A DNA stretch of 24,787 bases from an uncultured Collinsella sp. (lineage in GTDB: Bacteria > Actinomycetota > Coriobacteriia > Coriobacteriales > Coriobacteriaceae). The position numbers were made by a program, and so were the translations under genes. Below, in pieces: positions 7,016 to 14,439 of this stretch; position 1 is the first letter of the stretch; each line of letters opens with the position of its first letter. Where the stretch lies: NCBI GenBank assembly GCA_959596505.1, contig CAUFWM010000022.1:1-24787 (forward strand), in the 5' to 3' direction. The notes beneath the pieces were generated by a model that had not been told where the DNA came from, did not search any database, and saw nothing but the letters and a program-made list of their open reading frames with translations.

Positions 7016-9559
7016 CTAAAACGTCTGCTCGTAGTCGCTGTGCTTTTTGGCCGAACGCACCAGGAACTCCTGGTTGGTGTTGGTGCCCTTAAGACCCTTA
7101 ATAAACGACGCCGCCGCGCGCTCGGTGTTGTTCATACCGGCGAGAATGCGACGCAGGCCGAAGACAAACGGGCGCATCTGCTCGTCGACCAGCAGGTCCT
7201 CGTTGCGCGTACCGGAGGCAACGGGGTCGATGGCCGGGAAGATGCGGCGATCGGCAAGATCGCGGTCGAGCTTGAGCTCCATGTTGCCGGTGCCCTTGAA
7301 CTCCTCAAAGATGACCTCATCCATCTTGGAGCCGGTGTCGATAAGGGCGGAGGCGAGGATGGTGAGCGAGCCGCCGTTTTCGATATTGCGGGCTGCACCC
7401 AGGAAACGCTTGGGCGGATAGAGAGCTGCCGAATCGACGCCGCCCGAAAGGATACGACCCGAGGCGGGTGCCGCCAGGTTGTAGGCGCGGGCAAGACGCG
7501 TGATGGAGTCGAGCACCACCACGACATCGCCGCCCAGCTCCACAATGCGCTTGGCGCGTTCGATGACGAGCTCGGCCACGCGGGTGTGGTTCTCGGCAGG
7601 CATATCGAAGGTCGAGGCCACGACCTCGCCCTTGATGGAGCGCTGCATATCGGTGACCTCTTCGGGGCGCTCGTCGACGAGTAGGCAGATGAGGTGCACC
7701 TCGGGGTTGTTGATCGAGATGGACTGGCAGATCTTCTTAAGGATCGTTGTCTTGCCGGCCTTGGGCGGCGACACGATCAGGCCACGCTGGCCCTTGCCGA
7801 TCGGTGACACGATATCGATAGCGCGACCGGTAATGGAGTCCTTGCCGTGCTCCATACGCAGCGGCTCGTTGGGATAGACCGGGGTAAGGTCGCCGAACTT
7901 GGGGCGGTTGCGGATCTGCTCGGGATCCATGCCGTTAACGGTCTTGATCTTGGCGAGGCCGGCGCGCTTGTCGCCGCCGCGCGAGGGGCGCAGCGAACCC
8001 TCGATGACATCGCCCGTACGCAGACGCGCGGAGCGGATGAGGTAAGCGGGGACGAAGGCGTCCTCGTTGGACTTCATGTAACCGTGGGCATGGATGATGC
8101 CGGAGCCGTCCGGGCGAATCTGCAGGATGCCCTTAATATCGCGGAAGCCCTCGGCCTTCGCGGCGGTCGTGTAGATCTCCTCGACAAGCTCGGCCTTCTT
8201 CTTGCCGGTCGTCTCGATCTCGAACTCTTTTGCCTTCTCGCGCAGCTCGGCGACCTTCATGGCCGCAAGCTCCTCGCGCGAAAGCGTGGGCTCGGTGGGG
8301 GCGGCGTTGCGCTCCTTGTTGCGCTGCTTGCGGTCGCGCTGACGGCTGCGGCGGTCGTTGTTGCGATCGTCCTTGCGGTCGTTGCGCTCGTCGTTGCGCT
8401 TGTGCTGACGGCGGCCGGGACGGACACCCGCTTCGGCCTCGGCGCCCCCGTCAGCCGCGGCTGCGGGCGCATCGGTGCCGGACGGGGCCTCGCCCTCTGC
8501 CTTGGCATCGGCGTTGGCATGGGCGCTGGGATCGGCGTCGCCCTGCTGCTCGGCAACCTTGGCCCTTGCGGACTTCTTGCGCGTACGCTTGGGCTTCTCA
8601 GTTGCCGGCTGATCGGCGCTCTCGGCCTCGGAAGCGGCATCGGCGGTTACCTCCGAGGACTTATCGTCGACGGGCTTGGCCTCAGCCTTGACCTTCGCCT
8701 TCGTCGAGCGCTTTGCCGCGGTGCGACGGCTGCGGCCGGGACGGACATCGGCGGGCTCGGCATCGGCAGATGCGGGAGCCTCGGTGGACGGAGCGTCCTG
8801 GACCGGGGCATCAACCGTGGCCGTAGGCTCGGCCGTCACCGCTGCGCCCTGGGCAGCAGCTGCTGCGGCAGCGGCTTTCTCGGCCTCAACATACGCCTTG
8901 GGCTTGCGGCCGCGACGATGCGGGCGCAGAGCCGGATCAACGACGGGAACCTCGTTGACCTCAGCGTGCACGACGGGCTCAGCGGAGGAAGCGCCCTCCC
9001 CTGCCGCAGAACGAGCCGGAGCTTCAGCGACCTCAGGAGTCAGCTGCTCGACGGGCTGCTGCGTCTTGGCTGCCGCACTGCGACGCGTGCGCGGTGCCGG
9101 CTTCTCGGCCGACTGTTCGGCAGCAGGAGTCTCGGGGGCGACCGGCGCAGCGAACTCAGTCAATGCCGCGGCCTCGCGCTCGGCAGCGCGACGGCGGGCA
9201 CGCACAACCTGGGCCTCGCTAATCTGCGCCAGTGCACGGGCCTGCGCGACCTCATCGGAAATGGGGGCCGAAGCATCGGTGGCAACGGGGCGCTTCGCGC
9301 GCGTGGTGCGCGTCGTACGACGCTTGGGCTTTTCGGCATCCTCGCCGTCCGCAGCAGGCTTGGCCAAACGACGCGTGCGCTTAGGCTTAGCGGGAGCAGC
9401 CTCCTCGCTAGCAACGGGCGTGGTGGGCGCGGCGGCCTTAAGCGCCTCGGGAGCCGAGACCTGCGCCGGCGCGGAAAGCACGGCCTGGTCCGACGTAACC
9501 GGTGCAGCGGGAGCCGTTTGCGTCGTCGTTATTTCGTTTTCTTGTTGTTGATCAGACAC
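7016..9559 (-). CDS. rho: Transcription termination factor Rho with a long disordered N-terminal extension
   Basis: An 847-residue RNA-dependent ATPase that ends transcription; the common form is about 420 residues. Residues 1-426 are an extra region rich in Ala, Lys, Arg and Glu, with repeated KPKRTR blocks (58-63, 322-327), an AT-hook-like RRGRKPK (215-221) and a very basic tract (388-418). The canonical protein starts near 427: the N-terminal helical domain (LSREELAAMKVAELREKAKE), an S1-like RNA-binding fold (IKGILQIRPDGSGIIHAHGY), Walker A PPKAGKTT (598-605), then LLVDERPEEVTD, the Walker B stretch VVVVLDSITRLARAYN and the C-terminal Q-loop and R-loop region. The start is GTG at 9559 with a weak ribosome-binding site. 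Actinobacterial Rho often has such extensions. It appears to be monocistronic. Confidence 0.97.
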   Translation of the reverse strand: MSDQQQENEITTTQTAPAAPVTSDQAVLSAPAQVSAPEALKAAAPTTPVASEEAAPAKPKRTRRLAKPAADGEDAEKPKRRTTRTTRAKRPVATDASAPISDEVAQARALAQISEAQVVRARRRAAEREAAALTEFAAPVAPETPAAEQSAEKPAPRTRRSAAAKTQQPVEQLTPEVAEAPARSAAGEGASSAEPVVHAEVNEVPVVDPALRPHRRGRKPKAYVEAEKAAAAAAAAQGAAVTAEPTATVDAPVQDAPSTEAPASADAEPADVRPGRSRRTAAKRSTKAKVKAEAKPVDDKSSEVTADAASEAESADQPATEKPKRTRKKSARAKVAEQQGDADPSAHANADAKAEGEAPSGTDAPAAAADGGAEAEAGVRPGRRQHKRNDERNDRKDDRNNDRRSRQRDRKQRNKERNAAPTEPTLSREELAAMKVAELREKAKEFEIETTGKKKAELVEEIYTTAAKAEGFRDIKGILQIRPDGSGIIHAHGYMKSNEDAFVPAYLIRSARLRTGDVIEGSLRPSRGGDKRAGLAKIKTVNGMDPEQIRNRPKFGDLTPVYPNEPLRMEHGKDSITGRAIDIVSPIGKGQRGLIVSPPKAGKTTILKKICQSISINNPEVHLICLLVDERPEEVTDMQRSIKGEVVASTFDMPAENHTRVAELVIERAKRIVELGGDVVVVLDSITRLARAYNLAAPASGRILSGGVDSAALYPPKRFLGAARNIENGGSLTILASALIDTGSKMDEVIFEEFKGTGNMELKLDRDLADRRIFPAIDPVASGTRNEDLLVDEQMRPFVFGLRRILAGMNNTERAAASFIKGLKGTNTNQEFLVRSAKKHSDYEQTF

Positions 9560-9715
9560 AGTGTTTGCTCAACTTTCTTTTCAAGCCCTGTGATCACATG
9601 CTCCCTGCATAAACCTTCAGGGCGGCTAAACAGTCTAGCTCCGTCAAATACCGACGGACATCATTGATCTGTATAGAGATGATTGCGTTATATACGCAGC
9701 GTTAGTGTAACACAA
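9560..9715 (-). promoter_or_regulatory. rho promoter and leader
   Basis: On the minus strand TTGTGT (9710-9715), a 17-base spacer and TATAAC (9687-9692) form a plausible promoter. The resulting leader of about 120 bases holds two hairpins: TCCGTC/GACGGA (9640-9645 with 9653-9658) and CCCTG/CAGGG (about 9603-9622). rho is autoregulated through its leader in some bacteria; that it happens here is inference. Confidence 0.4.
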
Positions 9716-9732
9716 CCGCAACCACCTGCAAC

Positions 9733-9763
9733 TTAGTCATCGGGGACGTTCTTAAACGACTAG
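9733..9763 (+). repeat. GGGAC-loop palindrome, stem family D
   Basis: TTAGTC (9733-9738) pairs with GACTAG (9758-9763; one T-G pair) around a 19-base loop with CGGGGACG. It has the plan of the other GGGAC-loop elements but its own stem. It lies just upstream of the rho promoter; no stop codon is adjacent. Confidence 0.55.
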
Positions 9764-9980
9764 TCAAAAGGGATGCTCTTTACAAAGTTCCGGCGTACAC
9801 CATCGCCGCATCAAAAGCTGCGGTGAAATAGTTCCCAAATCCCGGCCGGCACCCCTCAAGCAGGAACCATTCCACCGCAACTCATAAGAAGAAGGCAGAT
9901 CAAGCCTCAAGCATCGAGAAAACGGAACAGCTAAGGGACAAGGGCATCGGCCCCAAGATCGATGTGCCACGAATCGCGCC

Positions 9981-10110
9981 CATCTACTACGTTTGCCCCC
10001 GCACCCCTGACCATACTCACTATTTTTCGAAAGTCGCAGACCTGCTACCTGCGGTTTTAATATTGCGATTTTCGGCGTGGTTCGGGGTACGCACTTAAAC
10101 GTAGTAGATG
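9981..10110. repeat. Long palindromic element 1 (130 bp)
   Basis: Terminal inverted repeats of 14 bp (CATCTACTACGTTT 9981-9994 with 10097-10110) enclose about 100 bases without a credible coding region. The end carries TTTTCGGCGTGGT. Size, TACTACG in both arms and the internal TTTTyGGCGTGGT make it a relative of the element at 10208-10334. Confidence 0.7.
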
Positions 10111-10156
10111 CCCCCGATTCTTGGCAGAAGGTATCCCACCGTTCCTCCACGGGACA

Positions 10157-10194
10157 AAAATGATCCGTTTTCCTCCGTCCCCTAGGGTCATTTT
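10157..10194 (-). repeat. GGGAC-loop palindrome, stem family C, single copy
   Basis: AAAATGATCC (10157-10166) pairs with GGGTCATTTT (10185-10194; one T-G pair) around an 18-base loop whose minus strand has GGGGACGGAGG. The same stem and loop recur as an array at 19478-19622. It lies between the two long palindromes. Confidence 0.8.
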
Positions 10195-10207
10195 CAAAAC
10201 TATGGCT

Positions 10208-10334
10208 GTTTACTACGATGAATCGCTCAACCACGACCACGCCAAAAACCGAAAAAAAAAACCCCAGCTAGATGGCTTGCACTTTTCGGTGAAAAGCCCG
10301 TGTGATTGGAATCCCTCGATTCATCGTAGTAAAC
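10208..10334. repeat. Long palindromic element 2 (127 bp)
   Basis: Perfect 18-bp terminal inverted repeats (GTTTACTACGATGAATCG at 10208-10225, complement at 10317-10334). Inside is a run of A and a small hairpin CTTTTC/GAAAAG. Read on the minus strand it aligns with element 1 at TACTACG and at TTTTTGGCGTGGT. No transposase is encoded. Confidence 0.75.
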
Positions 10335-10391
10335 CGGTATAGTTGCGATTTGATAGCATTTTCCAGCAAGCCAAATTGTCTCGCTAAACGC

Positions 10392-10426
10392 AAAAAGCCC
10401 GACCTCCGCATGGGAGATCGGGCTTT
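10392..10426 (-). terminator. Terminator of argS
   Basis: AAAGCCCGA (10394-10402) pairs with TCGGGCTTT (10418-10426) with a further CTCC/GGAG inner stem; on the minus strand five T follow. It lies about 45 bases after the argS stop. Confidence 0.9.
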
Positions 10427-10470
10427 CGAGGCTCAGTCAAACCAAACCAACGCAGTCAAACGACCAGCGC

Positions 10471-12324
10471 TTACATCTGCTCGGGGGCAGAAACGCCAAC
10501 GAGGGTAAGCACCAGGGCGAGCGTCACACGGACGGCGTCGCAGGCGGCCAAACGGGCGCGCGAGAGCTCGGGGTCGACGGGATGGCCCTCGCTCGGAAGG
10601 ACCTGGCAGGCGGCGTAGAAGCTGTGGAAGTCGCCGGCGAGCTCCTCGGCAAAGTGAGTCAGGCGGAACGGGGCGCGATCGCGAGCGCAGCTACCGATGA
10701 GGTCGGTGAGCTCGTTGAGCTTACGCGAAAGGGCAAGTTCGGTCGGGTCGGTCAGCAGCGAGTAATCGACGTTCTCGCCAATAGCCTTCTCGGCGACGGC
10801 CTTCATGCCCATCTCGGCGGCCTGCTCGGCGGTAACGTCGGCGGCACGACGCAGGATGGAGCACACGCGAGCGTGAGCGTACTGGACGTAGTACACCGGG
10901 TTGGAGTTGTCGCGCTTCTTGACGGCCTCGATATCGAAGTCGACCATCTGGTTTGAGCTCTTGGAGATGAGCGTGTAGCGAGCGGCGTCGGAGCCGACCT
11001 CGTCGACGAGCTCCTGCAGGGTCACCATGGTGCCCTTGCGCTTGGACATGCGGACGGGCTTGCCGTTACGCAGCAGGTTGACGAGCTGGCCCAGCAGAAC
11101 CTCAAACTTGCCGGGGTAACCCAAGGCGTCACAGACGCAGCGGACGCGCTCGATGTAGCCGTGGTGGTCGGCGCCCCAGATGTCGATGACGTGGTCGACG
11201 CGCTGGAACTTATCCCAGTGATAGGCAACGTCGGAGGCGAAGTAGGTGTACTCGCCATCGGACTTGATCAGGACGCGGTCCTTGTCATCGCCCAGATCGG
11301 TGGAGCGGAACCACAGGGCGCCGTCCTTGGTGTAGAGATAGCCCATCTTGTCGAGCTTCTCAAAAGCGCGGTCGACGGCGGAGGTGCCGGCGGTCTCGCC
11401 CTCGGTGTCCTTCACGTACAGAGAGCGCTCGGAGAACCAACGATCAAAGTCGCAGTTAACGGCGTGGCAAAGGTCGCGCATGTTGTCGACCATCTTTACG
11501 TAGCCGCGCTCGCGGAAGCTCTCCATGCGCTCCTGCGGATCGGCGTTGACCCACTTATCGCCGTCGGTGCGCCAGAACTCGGCAGCCTCGTCGATGATGT
11601 AGTCGCCGCCGTAGGAGTCCTTGCCCAGAGTCTCGGCAAAGTTGTCCTGATACGGATGGGTCTCGGGATGCTCGTCGCTCTCGTCGGCAACAAAGGCGTC
11701 GCGGTCGGCGATCAGAAGCTTGTGAGCCTCGTCGATATCCACGCCCTGCTTGGCGATGATGTCGGCAAGCTGCATATAGCGCGTGCTGATGGAGTTACCG
11801 AAGGTGTTCATCTGAGAGCCGTGGTCGTTGATGTAGAACTCACGCTGGATGTCGTAACCGGCGTGGTCCATCACACGACAAAGGGAGTCGCCCAGAGCGG
11901 CCCAGCGACCATGACCGATGTGCATGGGGCCGACGGGGTTGGCGGAGACGAACTCGACCTGGGTCTTCAGGCCGCCACCGACGTTGGACTTAGCGAAGTC
12001 CATACCCTTCTCGCGGGCCTCGCCAAAGATGGCGTTCTTGACGGCGACGGAGAGGTAGAAGTTGATGAAGCCAGGACCGGCGATCTCGACCTTCTCGATC
12101 GCGGGGTCCTCGGGCATATGGGCAACGACGGCCTCGGCGATCTTGCGCGGGGCGCAGTGAGCCAGCTTGGCGGACTTCAGGGCCATGGTGGAGGTCCACT
12201 CGCCATGAGAAGTATCAGCCGGTCGCTCGATAGCGCAGTCGTCAAGTTCAAATGCGGAAAGGTCGCCGGCCTCCTGGGCCGCAGCAAGCGCAGCGCGTAC
12301 CAGCTCTTCAATCTTCTCGGGCAT
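10471..12324 (-). CDS. argS: Arginyl-tRNA synthetase
   Basis: A class I aminoacyl-tRNA synthetase of 617 residues that charges tRNA-Arg. It has the ArgS-type N-terminal tRNA-binding domain (IERPADTSHGEWTSTMALK), the HIGH motif at 136-139 within ANPVGPMHIGHGRW, a KMSKS-equivalent MSKRKG in GKPVRMSKRKGTMVTL, and the C-terminal DALR anticodon-binding domain ending VALVLTLVGVSAPEQM-like (here TLALVLTLVGVSAPEQM). It is somewhat longer than the E. coli enzyme. Start 12324 is chosen for AAGGAGG immediately upstream on the minus strand; 23 further in-frame codons extend to 12393 without a site. It is divergent from the CarD-like gene and ends at its own terminator. Confidence 0.97.
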   Translation of the reverse strand: MPEKIEELVRAALAAAQEAGDLSAFELDDCAIERPADTSHGEWTSTMALKSAKLAHCAPRKIAEAVVAHMPEDPAIEKVEIAGPGFINFYLSVAVKNAIFGEAREKGMDFAKSNVGGGLKTQVEFVSANPVGPMHIGHGRWAALGDSLCRVMDHAGYDIQREFYINDHGSQMNTFGNSISTRYMQLADIIAKQGVDIDEAHKLLIADRDAFVADESDEHPETHPYQDNFAETLGKDSYGGDYIIDEAAEFWRTDGDKWVNADPQERMESFRERGYVKMVDNMRDLCHAVNCDFDRWFSERSLYVKDTEGETAGTSAVDRAFEKLDKMGYLYTKDGALWFRSTDLGDDKDRVLIKSDGEYTYFASDVAYHWDKFQRVDHVIDIWGADHHGYIERVRCVCDALGYPGKFEVLLGQLVNLLRNGKPVRMSKRKGTMVTLQELVDEVGSDAARYTLISKSSNQMVDFDIEAVKKRDNSNPVYYVQYAHARVCSILRRAADVTAEQAAEMGMKAVAEKAIGENVDYSLLTDPTELALSRKLNELTDLIGSCARDRAPFRLTHFAEELAGDFHSFYAACQVLPSEGHPVDPELSRARLAACDAVRVTLALVLTLVGVSAPEQM

Positions 12325-12390
12325 AGATCCTCCTTGTGTTAAAGCCCCCGAGCTCTTGGTCACTCGTAGGGCAAAAGCCAGAGTTTGTAG

Positions 12391-12480
12391 CACTCTATCA
12401 CAAGCGGTAACTACTGTCGCAGGGTAAAGCTAATAGATATTGCATATGCACAAAAATGACTACCGCTTGTATGGAGTCAC
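12391..12480. promoter_or_regulatory. Inverted motif pair in the argS / CarD divergent intergenic region
   Basis: ACAAGCGGTA (12400-12409) and its exact complement TACCGCTTGT (12461-12470) face each other. The match extends outward as ACTCyAT(C)ACAAGCGGTA in both arms. The 342-base region 12325-12666 also has GCCTGCA/TGCAGGC (12497-12503 with 12509-12515). Promoters for both genes must lie here; no box is convincing. The paired motif looks like a regulator site or cruciform. Confidence 0.4.
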
Positions 12481-12666
12481 TCAAAGATGCCGGTCTGCCT
12501 GCAGATTATGCAGGCGTTGAAAATGCATAAAGGTGTGAATGAGCTGCGTCTGTTATCGAATACTCTTACCTATCAGAGTTGTGTGCTTTTCCTGCATAAA
12601 GTAAGGGTTTGCGCACGTCAGCGTGTTATTCTAGACATACGTAAATTCGTATAAGTTGGAGGTAGC

Positions 12667-13152
12667 ATGTTCTCAATCGGTCAACACGTCATTCATCCGG
12701 GTCAGGGAGTCTGTACCGTCGTCGGCTTTAGGGACGACACACCGCAGCCCATGTTGTTGCTCGAGACCAAACAGGGACATGCGCAGACGATTCTCATGTA
12801 CCCCGTGGCGCAGGCCGACCGTCTGCATGCCGCTATCTCCCAGCAAGATGCAGAGCACCTGCTGAGCCACTACGATGAGCTGGAGTGCGACACCTTTACC
12901 GAGCGCAATAGCTCGCTCGAGGAGACGCACTTTAAGCAGCAGCTCAAACTGGGCGCGCCCGAGACGGTTCGCGTGGCAAAAACCATGATGCACCGTATTC
13001 GCCAGGCCGAGGAAGCAGATAAAAAGCCCAGCTCCTACTACATGCGCGTACTCAAGGAAGCCAAGCGCCGCTCCATCGAGGAGTTCGCCGTGGCCCTGGG
13101 CGTCACCGAAGAGGCCGCCGAAGCCCGCCTAGCCCAAGCCGCCCTCAACTAA
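12667..13152 (+). CDS. CarD-like transcriptional regulator
   Basis: A 161-residue protein. Residues 1-60 match the CarD/TRCF RNA-polymerase-interacting fold (MFSIGQHVIHPGQGVCTVVGF, then hydrophobic strands). The C-terminal 100 residues are helical and end in EFAVALGVTEEAAEARLAQA, fitting the helical DNA-contacting domain of CarD/CdnL. Such proteins bind RNA polymerase beta and stabilise open complexes at many promoters. The length matches short actinobacterial CarD. ATG 12667 follows GGAGG with a 4-base spacer. It is divergent from argS. Its TAA stop (13150-13152) is at the first bases of a palindromic repeat, and the terminator lies beyond that repeat. Confidence 0.82.
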   Translation: MFSIGQHVIHPGQGVCTVVGFRDDTPQPMLLLETKQGHAQTILMYPVAQADRLHAAISQQDAEHLLSHYDELECDTFTERNSSLEETHFKQQLKLGAPETVRVAKTMMHRIRQAEEADKKPSSYYMRVLKEAKRRSIEEFAVALGVTEEAAEARLAQAALN

Positions 13153-13194
13153 CCTGCCAAAAAGGGACAGGTTTATTTTGGCAGGTTTTATCTG
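13150..13194 (+). repeat. GGGAC-loop palindrome, family A copy 1 (left flank of RAYT)
   Basis: AACCTGCCAAAA (13151-13162) pairs with TTTTGGCAGGTT (13176-13187) around the loop AGGGACAGGTTTA, followed by TTATCTG. It starts in the TAA stop of the CarD-like gene. The 45-base unit recurs at 14395-14439 and 15165-15210 with one or two changes, all in or next to the stem. Confidence 0.92.
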
Positions 13195-13218
13195 GCCAAA
13201 CGTCAACAAACAATCAGT

Positions 13219-13264
13219 AAATGGCCGGGTGCTCCGTTTTGTTTGTGAGCGCCCGGCCATTTTT
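13219..13264 (+). terminator. Terminator of the CarD-like gene, beyond repeat copy 1
   Basis: A 15-bp stem (AATGGCCGGGTGCTC 13220-13234 with 13247-13261, one G-U) and a T-run. It is separated from the stop codon by the family A repeat. Confidence 0.9.
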
Positions 13265-13405
13265 CTATATCCGTAGAATACATGAAGCCCATTTGCGATG
13301 ACATCACGCGGGGGCCGTCCAGATCGACGCAACCAACGGCCGCATCCACAACAAGCGCGCCTGTCTTGCTCAATTACCATTAAAAAGCATCAATTTGAAA
13401 ACGCA

Positions 13406-13434
13406 ATAACATTTCGGCAGGTAGCAGCTATAGT
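13406..13434 (+). promoter_or_regulatory. Possible RAYT promoter
   Basis: ATAACA (13406-13411), a 17-base spacer and TATAGT (13429-13434). The segment 13380-13440 is more AT-rich than its surroundings. Weak -35 box. Confidence 0.35.
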
Positions 13435-13507
13435 CGGTGAACTGAATCTCGACAACCGAAGCCTCCGAATGAGGTATCTTCAGCCCATCCAAGCTAAAGG
13501 AGGGGCC

Positions 13508-14266
13508 ATGCCGAGAAAACCTCGTTCAAAGTCACCAACCGGTTATTTCCACATCACGTTGCGTGGAAACGGAGGGCAATTGCTGTTTGACGATGCCGAG
13601 GACCGAATCGCCATGCTTCAGATCCTCGATGCGATCCTCCCCAAACACAATATCGAGCTTATCGCTTGGTGCCTTATGGGAAACCACATTCATCTGCTCA
13701 TCGACGATCCGGACGACCGCAAGAGCGACGCGATGCACGCGGTAGCAGTATCGTATGCGGGCAGGTACAATGCGCGGACGGGGCATATCGGCCACGTGTT
13801 TCAGGAGCGGTTTTGGGATTCGCCCATTAAGTCAGAAGTATATTTACTCGAGGCAATTCGATACATTCATCTGAATCCACAAAAAGCGGGACTGGCGGCA
13901 TACGACGAATATCCCTGGAGCAGCCATCGCGAGTATCTAATGAGTGCCAGGTCACGGCCGCATGTTACCGGCAGCGTTGTCGGTGTTTTATTCCCAACAC
14001 CTCGCTCATACCTTCGGCTCATGGAAAGTACGCCGTCGCTTCCCTATCGCCCCAGCGCAACAGCCAAGGTTCGCGAGGAAGATCTATGCGAATTTGGCAC
14101 GGCAATCGTGCAGAGTGTCGCAGGATGTGCTCCGACGGAACTCAAATCCGTCTCCAAGCCACTTCGCAATGAGGCGATTCTCGCGCTTCGAAAACAAGGG
14201 CTAACGGTTAAGCAGGTTCAGCTGCTGACCGGACTGGGAACATGGATTATCAAGAACGCGTCGTAG
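13508..14266 (+). CDS. REP-associated tyrosine transposase (RAYT, Y1_Tnp / IS200-like HUH family)
   Basis: A 252-residue single-strand DNA transposase-like protein. The N-terminal strand GYFHITLRGNGGQLLF (12-27) and the HUH motif CLMGNHIHLL with His60 and His62 are the family's hallmarks. It is followed by GHVFQERFWD and YLLEAIRYIHLNPQKAGL; a Tyr in that segment (Tyr112 or Tyr119) is the likely nucleophile. The C-terminal region ends in a helix-turn-helix-like stretch (LRKQGLTVKQVQLLTGLG), common in RAYTs. RAYTs process palindromic REP repeats, are usually single-copy and do not form classical insertion sequences. ATG 13508 is preceded by AAAGGAGG; 70 in-frame codons upstream are not needed. 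The gene appears intact. Confidence 0.9.
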   Translation: MPRKPRSKSPTGYFHITLRGNGGQLLFDDAEDRIAMLQILDAILPKHNIELIAWCLMGNHIHLLIDDPDDRKSDAMHAVAVSYAGRYNARTGHIGHVFQERFWDSPIKSEVYLLEAIRYIHLNPQKAGLAAYDEYPWSSHREYLMSARSRPHVTGSVVGVLFPTPRSYLRLMESTPSLPYRPSATAKVREEDLCEFGTAIVQSVAGCAPTELKSVSKPLRNEAILALRKQGLTVKQVQLLTGLGTWIIKNAS

Positions 14267-14352
14267 CGTCGCGTTTGCCGAGTTACGGATACGGCGAAGC
14301 GCAGCTGTCTGCCGCGAGGCGCCGCCATTCGCCAGCGTCACCATGTCAAACA

Positions 14353-14393
14353 GAAAACGCTTCCGCTGAATAACATCCAACGGAAGCGTTTTC
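14353..14393 (-). terminator. Terminator between RAYT and the HD-domain gene
   Basis: A 13-bp perfect stem (GAAAACGCTTCCG 14353-14365 with 14381-14393) with a 15-base loop. On the minus strand it ends in TTTTCTGTTT and serves the HD-domain gene; it can act on RAYT transcripts too. Repeat copy 2 lies between it and the HD-gene stop. Confidence 0.82.
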
Positions 14394-14394
14394 C

Positions 14395-14439
14395 CAGATA
14401 AAACCTACCAAAATAAACCTGTCCCTTTTTGGCAGGTTA
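14395..14439 (-). repeat. GGGAC-loop palindrome, family A copy 2 (right flank of RAYT)
   Basis: Minus-strand reading: TAACCTGCCAAAAAGGGACAGG onward in the same 45-base order as copy 1, with the right arm GGTAGG instead of GGCAGG (G-U pairing kept in RNA). It starts with the TAA stop of the HD-domain gene (14437-14439) and is inverted relative to copy 1. Confidence 0.92.

Larger units (their letters stand above)
13150..14439 (+). mobile_element. RAYT gene with inverted flanking repeats (REPtron-like unit)
   Basis: A RAYT transposase gene (13508-14266) lies between family A copy 1 (direct) and copy 2 (inverted). The unit exactly fills the space between the stop codons of the CarD-like gene and the HD-domain gene. 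RAYT genes flanked by inverted palindromic repeats are an established arrangement; the boundaries given here are inferred from the repeats. No target-site duplication was identified. Confidence 0.7.

Noticed and set aside
7847..9667. 606-codon plus-strand frame antisense to rho
   Set aside because: A shadow frame of GC-rich, low-complexity rho coding sequence; no domain and no translation signals.
9764..10240. Minus-strand reading frame of 158 codons in the rho-argS interval
   Set aside because: It runs through both a long palindrome and the family C repeat, has unusual composition and no good ribosome-binding site; better explained as open frame in repeat DNA.
11161..12342. 393-codon plus-strand frame antisense to argS
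   Set aside because: Shadow of argS; Val/Gly/Asp-rich composition typical of an antisense frame.
13298..13507. 70-residue N-terminal extension of the RAYT
   Set aside because: AAAGGAGG directly before ATG 13508 and the family's normal start at the HIT-strand region favour the shorter form.
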